A stretch of DNA of 64,000 bases from Thermoanaerobaculia bacterium. GTDB taxonomy: Bacteria > Acidobacteriota > Thermoanaerobaculia > Multivoradales > Multivoraceae. Below, piece by piece: positions 1 to 8,717 of the stretch (positions within the stretch are counted from its first letter, which is position 1; every line of letters starts with the position of its first letter). The stretch spans positions 434,001 through 498,000 of the forward strand of contig JAJEHN010000001.1 in the NCBI GenBank assembly GCA_022823665.1. The letters are read 5' to 3'. The position numbers were made by a program, and so were the translations under genes. The notes below the pieces were generated by a model. That model did no database searches and was not told where the DNA came from. It was given only the letters and a program-made list of their open reading frames with translations.

Positions 1-110
1 CCCCGGCGGTTTCTCTTCGTACATATGAACGGGTTCGTGCCCAAAAGGGGCAAGGTACGGGCCCGTTCGGCGCCGGGTGGTGCAAGCGTGTTGCACTGCC
101 CGGCGCCACC

Positions 111-1016
111 TCACAGAAAGACGCAGGTCGGACAGTCCCCGGCGGCCGCCGCGAGCGCCCGGTCGGCTTCGCACTGGTACTCCGGGCTGCTCGAGCGATG
201 GCTCCGGGTGTCGCCGCCCAGCATCGTCTCGCGCTTCCAGTCGTCGTCGCGCGACCAGTGGTACGGCAGCATCTTCACCGCGCCCGGGCGCTCGAGTTCG
301 TCCACGGCCGCGAGCGCGGCGGCGACGATCTCGCGCTGCAGTTCCGGGTCCTTCGCCTTGCCCGCGGTATGGCCAAGGGGGTAGTCGAGGAAGACGGCGC
401 GCGGAGGATCGACCGAGCGGGTGATCGAGAGAGCGGAGGTCAGCGACGTCGTCGGAATGCCATCCGCCTCAACCCGACGCGCTATCAGTCCCACGGACTG
501 ATGGCAGACCGGTCACACGGGGACCAGCAACGCCAGGTCGACCTGGTCCTCCGCGAGACGGCGGCTGATCTCCGGCGCCACCACCTCCCGAACGCGGCGG
601 GCCGAGTAGATCCCCCCCATGAAGGCGTAGGCCCGCGGCGACAGTTCGCCGATCACGCCCTCGGTCACGAGGGCGTGCAGCGTGTCGACCGGGAAGACGA
701 CGTTCGGGTCGATACGCGCATCGGTCTGGTCGTAGGCGAAGTGGCTCGTCCGCAGTTCCGAGACGGGAACCGACGTATCGATCACACGCAGCGAGATGTC
801 GTCCCGATGATGGAAGGCGACCTGCCCCGTCCGGTACACGCCACCGGAGCCAACCAGCCCCACTCGACACTCCGGGAGGGGTTTCGCGAGCTCGGTCCAC
901 GGAGGCGAGCCATCGCTGCGCACCCATCGATAGGGATCGTGGCCCAGGCTCGAGTAGAGGTCGCGCGTACGAACGATGTGGTCCACCGGCGGTCGTCGTG
1001 TCGTCATGGCATCCAT
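111..1016 (-). CDS. GrdB-like selenoprotein (glycine/sarcosine/betaine reductase selenoprotein B family), in-frame UGA = Sec
   Basis: The reading frame runs from ATG 1016 (or ATG 1007, three codons later) to TGA 111-113 but is interrupted by one TGA at 513-515. Both halves belong to one family: the N-terminal part (to about residue 167) ends VPV, and after the TGA the frame continues PVCHQ, then an Ala/Gly-rich segment with PRAVFLDYPLGH. This gives VPV-U-PVCHQ, a UxxC redox motif; from memory of the family, non-selenium homologues carry Cys (CPVCHQ) here. A perfect hairpin follows the TGA (see the SECIS entry). Read through, the protein is 301 residues with Sec at 168. Substrate and partner are unknown; the family is named after GrdB of glycine reductase, but no other reductase subunit is present. 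It is divergent from msrB by 27 bp. A standard gene caller would split it into two fragments. Alternative: a pseudogene with a nonsense mutation, less likely given the motif and hairpin. Confidence 0.85.
484..515 (-). promoter_or_regulatory. Bacterial SECIS-like hairpin directly after the in-frame UGA
   Basis: Reading the minus strand, UGA (513-515) is followed by 10 bases, then an 8-bp perfect stem ATCAGTCC (502-495) / GGACTGAT (491-484) closed by a 3-base loop GTG (494-492). Two more pairs can form below a C.A mismatch. The loop begins with G and lies 18 bases after the UGA. Known bacterial SECIS elements sit inside the coding region just after UGA, with a G early in a small apical loop about 16-37 bases downstream, so this matches. 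The element would be bound by SelB with Sec-tRNA; selA, selB, selC and selD are not in the window. Confidence 0.75.
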
Positions 1017-1043
1017 TCTGACCCAAGATAGGATGCCCGCTGC

Positions 1044-1541
1044 ATGACGACCGAGGATCGCCGAGCGCCGGCACCCGATCCGGGCGCCCCGCACATGGAG
1101 CACAACGACCGGCTCGACCTCCCCGAATCCGAGTGGCGGGCAAGACTCGACCACGACGAGTTCCGTGTCCTCCGGCGGGAGGCAACCGAACGCCCCTTCA
1201 CTTCGGCTCTCAACCGGGAGCACCGAAACGGCGTCTTCCTCTGCGCGGGCTGCGGCGCCGAGTTGTTCCGGTCGGATGCGAAGTTCGAGAGCGGCACGGG
1301 CTGGCCCAGTTTCTTCGAGCCCATCGCCGGCGCCGTCGACACGAAGCGGGACTTCAAGCTGATCGTTCCCCGAACCGAGTACCACTGCTCCCGCTGCGGC
1401 GGGCACCAGGGCCACGTCTTCAGCGACGGGCCGGCGCCAACCGGCCTCCGCTACTGCAACAACGGCGTCGCCCTGCGCTTCCGGCCGGCGCCGGGAAGCG
1501 ACCGGGAGACACGACCCAACACCCCAGGCAGGGAGGACTGA
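1044..1541 (+). CDS. msrB: Peptide-methionine (R)-S-oxide reductase MsrB
   Basis: MsrB reduces the R epimer of methionine sulfoxide in proteins, repairing oxidative damage in the cytoplasm. The 165-residue protein carries the family order: LPESEWRARL near residue 25, CAGC and CSRC zinc-binding pairs, GTGWPSF, the HxxGH-type HQGHVF segment, and the catalytic cysteine in RYCNNG. Most MsrB proteins read RYCINS here; the Cys is kept and there is no UGA, so this is the cysteine form. A second possible start is ATG 1095, which drops a non-conserved 17-residue leader. It is divergent from the selenoprotein and 3 bp upstream of the esterase gene, so it may share a transcript with it. Confidence 0.93.
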   Translation: MTTEDRRAPAPDPGAPHMEHNDRLDLPESEWRARLDHDEFRVLRREATERPFTSALNREHRNGVFLCAGCGAELFRSDAKFESGTGWPSFFEPIAGAVDTKRDFKLIVPRTEYHCSRCGGHQGHVFSDGPAPTGLRYCNNGVALRFRPAPGSDRETRPNTPGRED

Positions 1542-1544
1542 ACG

Positions 1545-3161
1545 ATGTCGACCAAAGCGACCACCCGCCGCGCCGGCGCAGCGATCCTGGGCACAGGCCT
1601 CGTACTGACGCTGGCCTGCGGGGGCGAGAAGGTCGAGCCCCTGACCACGACCGTCAACACGGAACTCGGCGCGGTGGAGGGCCTGGCGCTCGAGTCCGGA
1701 GTCCTCAAGTTCGCCGGTATCCCGTTCGCGGCGCCGCCGGTTGGCGACCTCCGCTGGCGGCCGCCACAACCTGCCGCCGCCTGGGAGGGCAGCCGCGACG
1801 CCACGGAGTTCTCCGCCTCCTGCTGGCAGCCGCTGTCCCCGCCCGGCTCCTTCTATGACGCCGGCGAGATCGAGCGCGGCGAGGACTGCCTCTACCTGAA
1901 TGTCTGGACCGGGGCCGATCACGCCGAGGCCGCCCTGCCGGTCATGGTGTGGATCCACGGCGGCGGTCTTCAGACCGGCTCCGGCAGCACTCTGCTCTAC
2001 GACGGCGAGAGCCTGGCCAACCGCGGCGTCGTACTGGTGACGATCAACTACCGGCTCGGACCGATGGGCTTCCTTGCTCACGCGGAGCTCTCGGCCGAGG
2101 ACGAGAATGGAGCGTCGGGTAACTACGGCATCCTGGACCAGGTCGCCGCACTCCACTGGGTGCAGGCCAACATCGCCGCCTTCGGCGGGGACCCGGGCCG
2201 GGTCACGATCTTCGGCGAGTCGGCGGGCTCCTGGAGCGTCAACTACCTGACGGCGACGCCCCTGGCCGCGGGCCTGTTCCACCGCGCGATCGGCCACAGC
2301 GGCGGCATCTTCTGGCCCATGCCGCAGCTTGGAGGAGCGGAGTCCGAGGGTGCTGGCGTCGCCCAGCGCCTCGGCGCGAGCGACCTCGACGCCATGCGCG
2401 CCGCCACCGTTGAGGAGGTCTACGAGGCAGCCGGCGCTTCCGAGCTGCCGACCTTCGTGGGCATCCGCGACGGCCACGTGTTCCCGAAGGACATCCACGA
2501 CATCTTCGCGGCCGGCGAACAGAACGATGTCGACACGATCGTCGGCTTCAACAGCGACGAGGGAACCGCGTTGTTCGCCGCCCCCGGCGGGATCACCGTC
2601 GCGGACTACCGCGAGGCGCTCGCGGGCACGTATGGCGAGCACGCCGACGCGATGTTCGCGGTCTACCCCGCCGAGGACGACGACCAGGCGCGCGTCGCCG
2701 CGTACGAGAACACCGCCGACCAGTTCTTCGCCTGGCAGATGCGCACCTGGGCCAGGTTGCAGAGCCACACGGGCGAACAGCCCATCCGGATGTACTACTT
2801 CTCCCGCGTGCCGCCGTGGGATGAAGCGGAAACCTACGGCTCCTACCACGCGGCGGAAATCGTTTACGCCTTCGACAATCTGCACAAGAGCGGTGAACTG
2901 AGGGGAGACGAGATCGGCCCCTTCAACCACGCCTGGGACGACACGGACAGGGCGCTCGCCGACACGATGGCAAGCTACTGGGTGAACTTCGCGGCCACCG
3001 GCGACCCCAACGGCGACGGTCTGCCCGACTGGCCCGTCTACGACCCGGACGCCGACGGCGTCCTGGAACTGGGAGACAAGATCGGCGTCATCCAGGGCCT
3101 GCTCAAGGATCGGCTGGACGCTTTCGACGCCTTCTACCAGGACCTGCGCGGGAACGGATAG
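1545..3161 (+). CDS. Carboxylesterase type B family lipoprotein
   Basis: A secreted alpha/beta-hydrolase that would cleave carboxylic esters. The N-terminus has a signal peptide ending in a lipobox (LTLAC, Cys about residue 25), so it is probably a lipoprotein exposed in the periplasm. Type B carboxylesterase marks are clear: EDCLYLNVW, the oxyanion segment IHGGG, the nucleophile elbow FGESAGS with Ser about 226, FNSDEG holding the acid residue, and SYHAAEI holding the histidine. The length (538) is normal for the family. Only 3 bp separate it from msrB. The natural substrate cannot be inferred. Confidence 0.9.
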   Translation: MSTKATTRRAGAAILGTGLVLTLACGGEKVEPLTTTVNTELGAVEGLALESGVLKFAGIPFAAPPVGDLRWRPPQPAAAWEGSRDATEFSASCWQPLSPPGSFYDAGEIERGEDCLYLNVWTGADHAEAALPVMVWIHGGGLQTGSGSTLLYDGESLANRGVVLVTINYRLGPMGFLAHAELSAEDENGASGNYGILDQVAALHWVQANIAAFGGDPGRVTIFGESAGSWSVNYLTATPLAAGLFHRAIGHSGGIFWPMPQLGGAESEGAGVAQRLGASDLDAMRAATVEEVYEAAGASELPTFVGIRDGHVFPKDIHDIFAAGEQNDVDTIVGFNSDEGTALFAAPGGITVADYREALAGTYGEHADAMFAVYPAEDDDQARVAAYENTADQFFAWQMRTWARLQSHTGEQPIRMYYFSRVPPWDEAETYGSYHAAEIVYAFDNLHKSGELRGDEIGPFNHAWDDTDRALADTMASYWVNFAATGDPNGDGLPDWPVYDPDADGVLELGDKIGVIQGLLKDRLDAFDAFYQDLRGNG

Positions 3162-3287
3162 ACCGCCTTTGTGCTAGCGTCCCGCCTTCAGGCAGTGGGT
3201 GCAGAGCTCACGCGGCGAACCAGGATGCGCCTGTCGTTCTCGAGCGTTGATTGATGTGGAACCCGGAGCCGAGAACAGGAGCAGCAG

Positions 3288-3551
3288 ATGGCAACGAGAA
3301 TCTACGTGGGGAACCTCCCCTTCGACACGACGGAAGAGGCGGTTCGCGCGCTGTTCCAGGCTCATGGCGATGTGAGCGAGGTTTCGCTGATCAACGACCG
3401 TGAAACCGGCCGGCCGCGAGGCTTCGGCTTCGTCGAGATGGCGTCCGGAGGCCAGGAGGCCATCTCCGCCCTTGACCGGCAGCAGTTCGGGGGTCGTACC
3501 CTTCGCGTCAACGAAGCCCGCCCGCGCGAGGAACGCCGGCCCCGCTGGTAG
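3288..3551 (+). CDS. Small RNA-binding protein with one RRM domain
   Basis: An 87-residue single RRM protein of the type common in cyanobacteria and many other bacteria. RNP2 is IYVGNL near residue 5 and RNP1 is RGFGFVEM near residue 44, both with the aromatic residues that stack on RNA bases. The tail is basic (REERRPRW). AGGAG lies just upstream of the ATG. It stands alone after a 126-bp leader, convergent with the next gene. Members are often linked to cold or stress responses, but the RNA target here is unknown. Confidence 0.92.
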   Translation: MATRIYVGNLPFDTTEEAVRALFQAHGDVSEVSLINDRETGRPRGFGFVEMASGGQEAISALDRQQFGGRTLRVNEARPREERRPRW

Positions 3552-3558
3552 TCGCCAG

Positions 3559-4287
3559 CTACATCTGCGGGTAGAAGAACTGGGCCACGACAACGTCGGC
3601 CTGGGGAGACGGCTTCAGTTCGATGATGTCGTCGCGGACGCCGCCCTTCGTCATTCTGAAGGAGGCGTTGACACGCTCCGGCGCGTCCCAGAGCACGACC
3701 GCGAACTCGCCGTTCTTCTCGACCGGACCGCTCGCCTCGAAGGCGCCGTCACCTGAGGTGATCGTTACCTCGCCGCCGCCCTTGATCGGCTTGCCGCGGC
3801 TGTTCTGAACCCTTCCGGCAAGCACCGTGCGGATGCCCTGCGACTCCATCGCTTCGCCCTCCCGAAAGAGGATCGGATAGAGCTGCTGGGACCCGTCGCG
3901 CTGGACCGCGACCCGCGCGATGACTGTACGGAAGCCGTCGCGCTCGAAGGTGACCCGAACCGTGATCCCTTCATAGTCGTCCCGGCTGAAGATCCGGCCC
4001 ATGTTGCGCAGGAGGTAGGTACCGGTCTTCCGGCCCTTGGCGCGCAGCCTCGGCGCGGGCATGTGGTCGTTCTGAAACCAGATGTCCACATCCGGCAGCG
4101 GGTTCCCGCTCGAATCGAGGATCGTGCCGAACACGCGGGTGTTGTCCCGGCCGCCGACCGCGCCGGTTACGTCGCCGCCCCGCAGATCGCCGCCGACGTT
4201 GACAGGGCCCGGATCCTGGGCCAGGGCCGGAACCGCCAGCACGAGCAGCGGGACGAACAGGAGCGGGAAAAGAAGTCTCTTCGTCAT
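3559..4287 (-). CDS. Exported protein with two carboxypeptidase-regulatory-like domains
   Basis: This 242-residue protein begins with a signal peptide (MTKRLLFPLLFVPLLVLAVPALAQ region); GGAGGG lies just upstream of ATG 4287, so a longer in-frame start at 4362 is rejected. After the signal comes a Gly-rich segment, then two stretches typical of Ig-like regulatory domains: VFGTILDSSGNPLPDVDI and VLAGRVQNSRGKPIKGG. Such domains occur in secreted and outer-membrane proteins as binding or spacer modules. No catalytic motif is visible. It is convergent with the RRM gene and divergent from the next gene. Confidence 0.75.
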   Translation of the reverse strand: MTKRLLFPLLFVPLLVLAVPALAQDPGPVNVGGDLRGGDVTGAVGGRDNTRVFGTILDSSGNPLPDVDIWFQNDHMPAPRLRAKGRKTGTYLLRNMGRIFSRDDYEGITVRVTFERDGFRTVIARVAVQRDGSQQLYPILFREGEAMESQGIRTVLAGRVQNSRGKPIKGGGEVTITSGDGAFEASGPVEKNGEFAVVLWDAPERVNASFRMTKGGVRDDIIELKPSPQADVVVAQFFYPQM

Positions 4288-4375
4288 TTCGCAGCCCTCC
4301 GGACGATCTTCGCGCGATGACCCGTGCGCGGTACCTGCAAGCACCCCGGAACCTATCAGCAACTAGGATGGCCGG

Positions 4376-5761
4376 ATGCCGCCAACCGCATCCGCACCGG
4401 CCGTGCAGCCGCGGCCGAAGCAGATCCTGGCGGCGGCCGCGATCGGTGTCGCGGCAGCCCTGGTCCTCCTGCGGTGGACGGCGCCGGACAACCCGACCGC
4501 CCCCTCCAACGACGCATCCCGCGGCGTCCCGGCTCCCCTGCCATCTCGCCCGGAACCCGAGCCCCCGCCGCCCCTGCCGCGCGCGCTCAGCGACGCGATC
4601 GACCTGATGGCCCAGGGAAAACTCCGCGAAGCGCAGCGCCTGATGCTCGGCTTCGAGGCCAGTCCCGCCGCGGTGGAACTGCTTCCCGACCATCAGGAGA
4701 CCATGGCCGCGATGCTGGAGCGGCTCGGCAACGACCCTGTCCTGCGGGCCGCTTTGGAGTTCGAACGCGGCTTCGAGGACGCCGACCTCGATCGTCTTCG
4801 GCGAACCCTGGGTTCGCTGTCGCGCGAGGGGACGATCGCCCTCCGGCGCGACCCGGAAGCATCCCGCTACATCGACGACGCGCGGCGGCTGACGGCGGAG
4901 GTCGATGCGATCGAAGGTCTGCTCGGCAGCGACCGTCTGGCAGCGCTCCGGCTGGCCCAGGACTTCGCCCGGCGCCACCCGAGATTCGCCGTCGGCCTCG
5001 CCTTCGAGGATCGCGCCGCCGAGGCGATCGAGAACACCGCCGAGCGGCTGACGGCGGCGAACCGCCTGGACGAGGCACGAACGCTGCTGCTCGAACTCAG
5101 ATCGCTCCGCGGCGACGCGGCAAGGGAGGCCGGTTCCGTCGATGCCAGGCTGGCTTTCATCGAATCCGTGTTCCGGCGCCGGAGCGACCTGGACGCCGCG
5201 ATCCGCGAGATCGAGGTGCTGGGCCGGGAACGACCGCACGAGGCGCTCGAGGTTCTGGCCACCATGGAGCGGACGCCTGAGAACCGTCGTCGTCTGGCCC
5301 AGGTTGAATCCACGCTCAGGTTTCTTCTGGACGACCTCGACCAGGGAAGCCCCGCCGTCGAGATACTGGCCGCGGACGGTACGAGCCTGGACCAGGTCGA
5401 GTACGACCGACGTGAGGACCTCGTCCTGCTGGTCCGTGCCCGGGACGACTACGATGTCGTCTCCGTGCGCTTCTTCTGGCGCTGGTTCGACCGCGACGGC
5501 GAAGGCGACGTCGTCGAAGCGGTGCTCGGCCCGGCCGAACCCGAGCCGGCGCGTGCCGCGGACGGTGCGGGCGACGGAAGGACCACCGAGGTCGCCTTTC
5601 AGGCCAGGGTGACGCAAGCCGAGCACGGGGGCCGCAGCCTTCAGTTCTGGGCCGAAGCGACCGACCGCGGCGGCCGCATCGCCAGGAGCGCCGACCCGCC
5701 GAAGCAGCTCACGCCCGCACGACGCGGGTTCCTCCAGCGGCTCGGCCTTCGCCGCCAATGA
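4376..5761 (+). CDS. Membrane-anchored helical protein of unknown function
   Basis: No family was recognised. The 461-residue protein has an N-terminal transmembrane anchor (about 17-36), a Pro-rich linker (about 40-70), and a long all-helical, Ala/Arg/Leu-rich region (about 70-350) that looks like degenerate TPR or coiled helices, as in scaffold proteins. A C-terminal part (about 350-440) is more beta-like with VSVRFFWRWFDRDG. The stop overlaps the start of the downstream DEAD-box helicase gene by 4 bp (ATGA), suggesting translational coupling. Confidence 0.7.
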   Translation: MPPTASAPAVQPRPKQILAAAAIGVAAALVLLRWTAPDNPTAPSNDASRGVPAPLPSRPEPEPPPPLPRALSDAIDLMAQGKLREAQRLMLGFEASPAAVELLPDHQETMAAMLERLGNDPVLRAALEFERGFEDADLDRLRRTLGSLSREGTIALRRDPEASRYIDDARRLTAEVDAIEGLLGSDRLAALRLAQDFARRHPRFAVGLAFEDRAAEAIENTAERLTAANRLDEARTLLLELRSLRGDAAREAGSVDARLAFIESVFRRRSDLDAAIREIEVLGRERPHEALEVLATMERTPENRRRLAQVESTLRFLLDDLDQGSPAVEILAADGTSLDQVEYDRREDLVLLVRARDDYDVVSVRFFWRWFDRDGEGDVVEAVLGPAEPEPARAADGAGDGRTTEVAFQARVTQAEHGGRSLQFWAEATDRGGRIARSADPPKQLTPARRGFLQRLGLRRQ

Positions 5762-7086
5762 CTCCTCACGGACGTGAAATCACTGACTGGCAGACACTTA
5801 CAGGCGCCAAACGCACTGGTATGATGACCACCGTGGCAAACGGTACAAGTGCCCCGAACGACGCCGGTGGAACACCCGTAGAACCGGCGATACCCCAACA
5901 CCACGTCGAGACGACCAACCGGGACTTCCGCAGCCTGGGGCTGAACCGGGAGATCCTGGACGTGCTCGCCGGAATCGGCTTCGAGCATCCGACGCCGATC
6001 CAGGCCGACGTGATCCCCGATGCGATCGCCGGCAAGGACCTGATCGGCCTGGCGGAGACCGGCTCCGGCAAGACGGCCGCCTTCGTCCTGCCGATCGTCC
6101 AGCGCCTTGGCCGGGGCAAGGGTGTGCGGGCGCTCGTCGTCTGCCCCACGCGCGAAATCGCCCTGCAGACCAAGGCCTTCCTCGATGTCTTCCGCAAGAG
6201 CCCGCTGCAGGTCACCTCGGCCTGCCTGATCGGGGGCGTCAAGATCGGGCCGCAGTTCGACCAGTTGCGCCGGGACCCCGATGTCCTGGTGGCAACCCCC
6301 GGCCGGCTGCTGGACCACACCGAACGCGGCACGGTGAGCCTCCGCAACGTCGAGGAACTCGTGCTGGACGAAGCCGACCACATGCTCGACCTCGGCTTCA
6401 TGCCCCAGGTGCAGCGGATCGTGACGCAAGTGCCCAGCAAGCGGCACACCATGCTGTTCTCGGCCACCATGCCGCCCCCGATCGAGCGCCTGGCCCAGCG
6501 CTACATGGACGACCCGCTCCGGATCGACCTGGCGCCCCGCGGCGCCGCTTCCGGCATCGAACACCGCCTCTACCTGGTCGACGAGAAGGACAAGAAGAGC
6601 TGCGCCCTGGCGCTGCTCGACTCGGTCCCCGGCTCGACGCTCGTTTTCACCAAGCGCCGGTCCGACGCCGAGTGGCTGTGCCGGGTGCTGGAGCGAGGGC
6701 GGCACAGCGTGGCGCGTATTCACTCCGACCGCTCGCAGAAGCACCGGGTCGCGGCCCTGGAGAGTTTCCGCGCAGGTCGTCATCGCATCCTGGTGGCGAC
6801 GAACATCGCGGCCCGCGGCATCGACGTTGTGGGCATCGAGCACATCCTGAACTACGACCTGCCTGACACCGCGGAGGACTACATCCATCGCGCCGGCCGC
6901 ACCGCCCGCGGCGCCGCCGAAGGGGTCGTGTCGTCGATCGGTACCTGGCTCGACAAGCCGATCGTCCGCCAGATAGAGCTCGCGCTCGGTCACCCGCTGC
7001 CTCGGAGCGAAGTCGAGGGAGTGGCCCCCTACCGTGAAATGCGGTCGCTCAACGAGCGACGCCGCCGCTCTCCGCTGCGCCGCTAG
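5758..7086 (+). CDS. DEAD-box ATP-dependent RNA helicase (RhlE/DeaD type)
   Basis: An ATP-dependent RNA unwinding enzyme. All core motifs are present: Q motif (GFEHPTPIQ), motif I AETGSGKT at about 99-106, PTREIA, TPGRLLDH, DEAD in VLDEADHM near 204, SAT, ARGID and HRAGRTAR. It ends soon after the helicase core, with a short basic tail, as in minimal RhlE-like proteins. The start overlaps the preceding stop (ATGA); an internal ATG pair at 5821/5824 would shorten a non-conserved leader by about 21 residues. The role is probably ribosome assembly or mRNA turnover. Confidence 0.92.
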   Translation: MTPHGREITDWQTLTGAKRTGMMTTVANGTSAPNDAGGTPVEPAIPQHHVETTNRDFRSLGLNREILDVLAGIGFEHPTPIQADVIPDAIAGKDLIGLAETGSGKTAAFVLPIVQRLGRGKGVRALVVCPTREIALQTKAFLDVFRKSPLQVTSACLIGGVKIGPQFDQLRRDPDVLVATPGRLLDHTERGTVSLRNVEELVLDEADHMLDLGFMPQVQRIVTQVPSKRHTMLFSATMPPPIERLAQRYMDDPLRIDLAPRGAASGIEHRLYLVDEKDKKSCALALLDSVPGSTLVFTKRRSDAEWLCRVLERGRHSVARIHSDRSQKHRVAALESFRAGRHRILVATNIAARGIDVVGIEHILNYDLPDTAEDYIHRAGRTARGAAEGVVSSIGTWLDKPIVRQIELALGHPLPRSEVEGVAPYREMRSLNERRRRSPLRR

Positions 7087-7093
7087 CGCCGCC

Positions 7094-8716
7094 ATGATCC
7101 CGATCCCGGATCTCCTGAACCGGGAGCCCTTTCTCGGCATCGACCGGGAGGCTCTGACGGACCTGCTCGGCCTCGCCATTCTCGGCCGGGAGATCGGCAC
7201 CGAATTCCACGACCTGATGGCGGAGGCCGAGACGCCGCCGACCACCTGGCGGCCGGAGTTCTTCGAGCAGGACCTCTTCATCGACCGCCTGATCGCGGAG
7301 AGCTTCGAGATCGCGATGGACGGCATCCGGTACCCGATCAACGAACGCTTCCTCCGTCGCGCGCTGTCCGCTACGCCGACAGATCTGCGGACGGTCGAGT
7401 TCCGCCAGTCCATCCTGCACGAGATGGACGAAAACGAGGAGATCCTGGCGTCGGCCAAACGGCTCTACCGCGAACTGTTCGCCCTGCTGTCGCTTCACCG
7501 AACGCCCCGCTACCACCGCATCGTCGACACCGCCGCGCACAACCTGGACATCCTGAAGCAGAGCCGCCTCGTCATCGACCTGATGCACGACCGCTTCGGG
7601 TCCGCCCGCTCCGGCCTCAGGCGCCTCCACGAGGGAGCGGCCGCGATCCACGAGACCGAGGAGTACAAGACCCTCGCCGCCCTGCTCGATTACGAAGACC
7701 AGCTCGCCCAACTGAACCTCGACATCTCCCTGGGCGGCGACGGCCGGATCCGCCGGGTCGACGTGCGGTCCCTCGACGAGTGCAGCGACAATCCCTTCTG
7801 GACGGGACCGATCAAGCGCTTCCTGGACCGGCTGCGGCTCGGCATCGGCGGCTACTCGATGACGAACCGGGAGCTCCTGAACCGCGTGATCGAGCGGGTC
7901 TACGTCTCCCTGTCTCCGGCCCTGATCCCGCTGATCCAGATGCTTGGCCAACTGGAGCTCTACCTCGCAGTGCGCGCGCTGAGGGACCGCGCCGCCGGAC
8001 GCGGCCTCGCGATGTGTCTACCCGAGATCCTGCCCGACCACGACACCGGCCCGGCGTTCGTCTGCGAAGACCTGTGGAACCCCCTGCTGCTGCACCAGGA
8101 GCAGGCGCCCGTCCCCTGCACCGTGAGCACCGCCGGCAGCGTGCCGATCACCGTCGTGACCGGGCCCAACTCGGGCGGCAAGACGCGGCTGATCCAGGCC
8201 ATCGCGCTCGCGCAGCTGCTCGCCCAGTCGGGCCTCTACGCACCGTGCGCCCGGGGACGTCTGCGGGTGCAGAACGGGCTCTTCGTCTCCCTGATCGAAC
8301 GGGAGAGCGCGGACCAGGTGGAGGGCCGCCTGGGCCGGGAACTCGTGCGCATCCGCACCCTGTTCGAGGAGATGGAGCACGGCTCGATGGTCATCCTGGA
8401 CGAGCTCTGCTCCGGTACCAACCCGTCGGAGGGCATCGAGGTCTTCACGCTGGTTCTGCAGCTCCTCCGGCGCGTCGATCCGGTGGCCTACGTAACGACC
8501 CACTTCCTCGACCACGCCCGCTCCCTGGAGGAGAACCACCACGAGCTGGGCCTGGAGTTCCTCCAGGTCGAGCTCGACGAAGCCCGCCGAAGCACCTACC
8601 AGTTCAACAGCGGTGTCGCGCGGACTTCTCTCGCCGCGCTCACCGCCGAACGCCTCGGCGTCACCTTCGAGAACCTGTCGACGGCCGTCGACAGCCGGCG
8701 GACGAAGGCGAGCTAG
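7094..8716 (+). CDS. MutS-like ATPase lacking the mismatch-recognition domain
   Basis: The C-terminal half is a MutS/ABC-type ATPase: Walker A GPNSGGKT at about 357-364, Walker B MVILDELCSGTNPSEG around 436, and the switch histidine in YVTTHFLDH. The N-terminal half is helical and resembles MutS core/lever helices, but the mismatch-reading domain with the Phe-x-Glu motif is absent. At 540 residues it matches the family often labelled DNA mismatch repair protein MutS-related rather than MutS itself. Function unknown; recombination control or DNA-structure binding are possibilities. ATG 7094 lies 7 bp after the helicase stop. It is convergent with the DUF2461 gene, 1 bp apart. Confidence 0.85.
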   Translation: MIPIPDLLNREPFLGIDREALTDLLGLAILGREIGTEFHDLMAEAETPPTTWRPEFFEQDLFIDRLIAESFEIAMDGIRYPINERFLRRALSATPTDLRTVEFRQSILHEMDENEEILASAKRLYRELFALLSLHRTPRYHRIVDTAAHNLDILKQSRLVIDLMHDRFGSARSGLRRLHEGAAAIHETEEYKTLAALLDYEDQLAQLNLDISLGGDGRIRRVDVRSLDECSDNPFWTGPIKRFLDRLRLGIGGYSMTNRELLNRVIERVYVSLSPALIPLIQMLGQLELYLAVRALRDRAAGRGLAMCLPEILPDHDTGPAFVCEDLWNPLLLHQEQAPVPCTVSTAGSVPITVVTGPNSGGKTRLIQAIALAQLLAQSGLYAPCARGRLRVQNGLFVSLIERESADQVEGRLGRELVRIRTLFEEMEHGSMVILDELCSGTNPSEGIEVFTLVLQLLRRVDPVAYVTTHFLDHARSLEENHHELGLEFLQVELDEARRSTYQFNSGVARTSLAALTAERLGVTFENLSTAVDSRRTKAS

Positions 8717-8717
8717 C

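Noticed and set aside
1..110. Possible gene at the left edge
   Set aside because: No conserved protein or RNA pattern was seen in either strand downstream of the selenoprotein stop.
1431..1480. Selenocysteine form of MsrB
   Set aside because: The catalytic codon is TGC (RYCNNG), not TGA.
513..2930. Long minus-strand ORF antisense to msrB and the esterase
   Set aside because: Only its last ~168 codons are the selenoprotein; the rest is a shadow of strongly supported plus-strand genes and has low-complexity composition.
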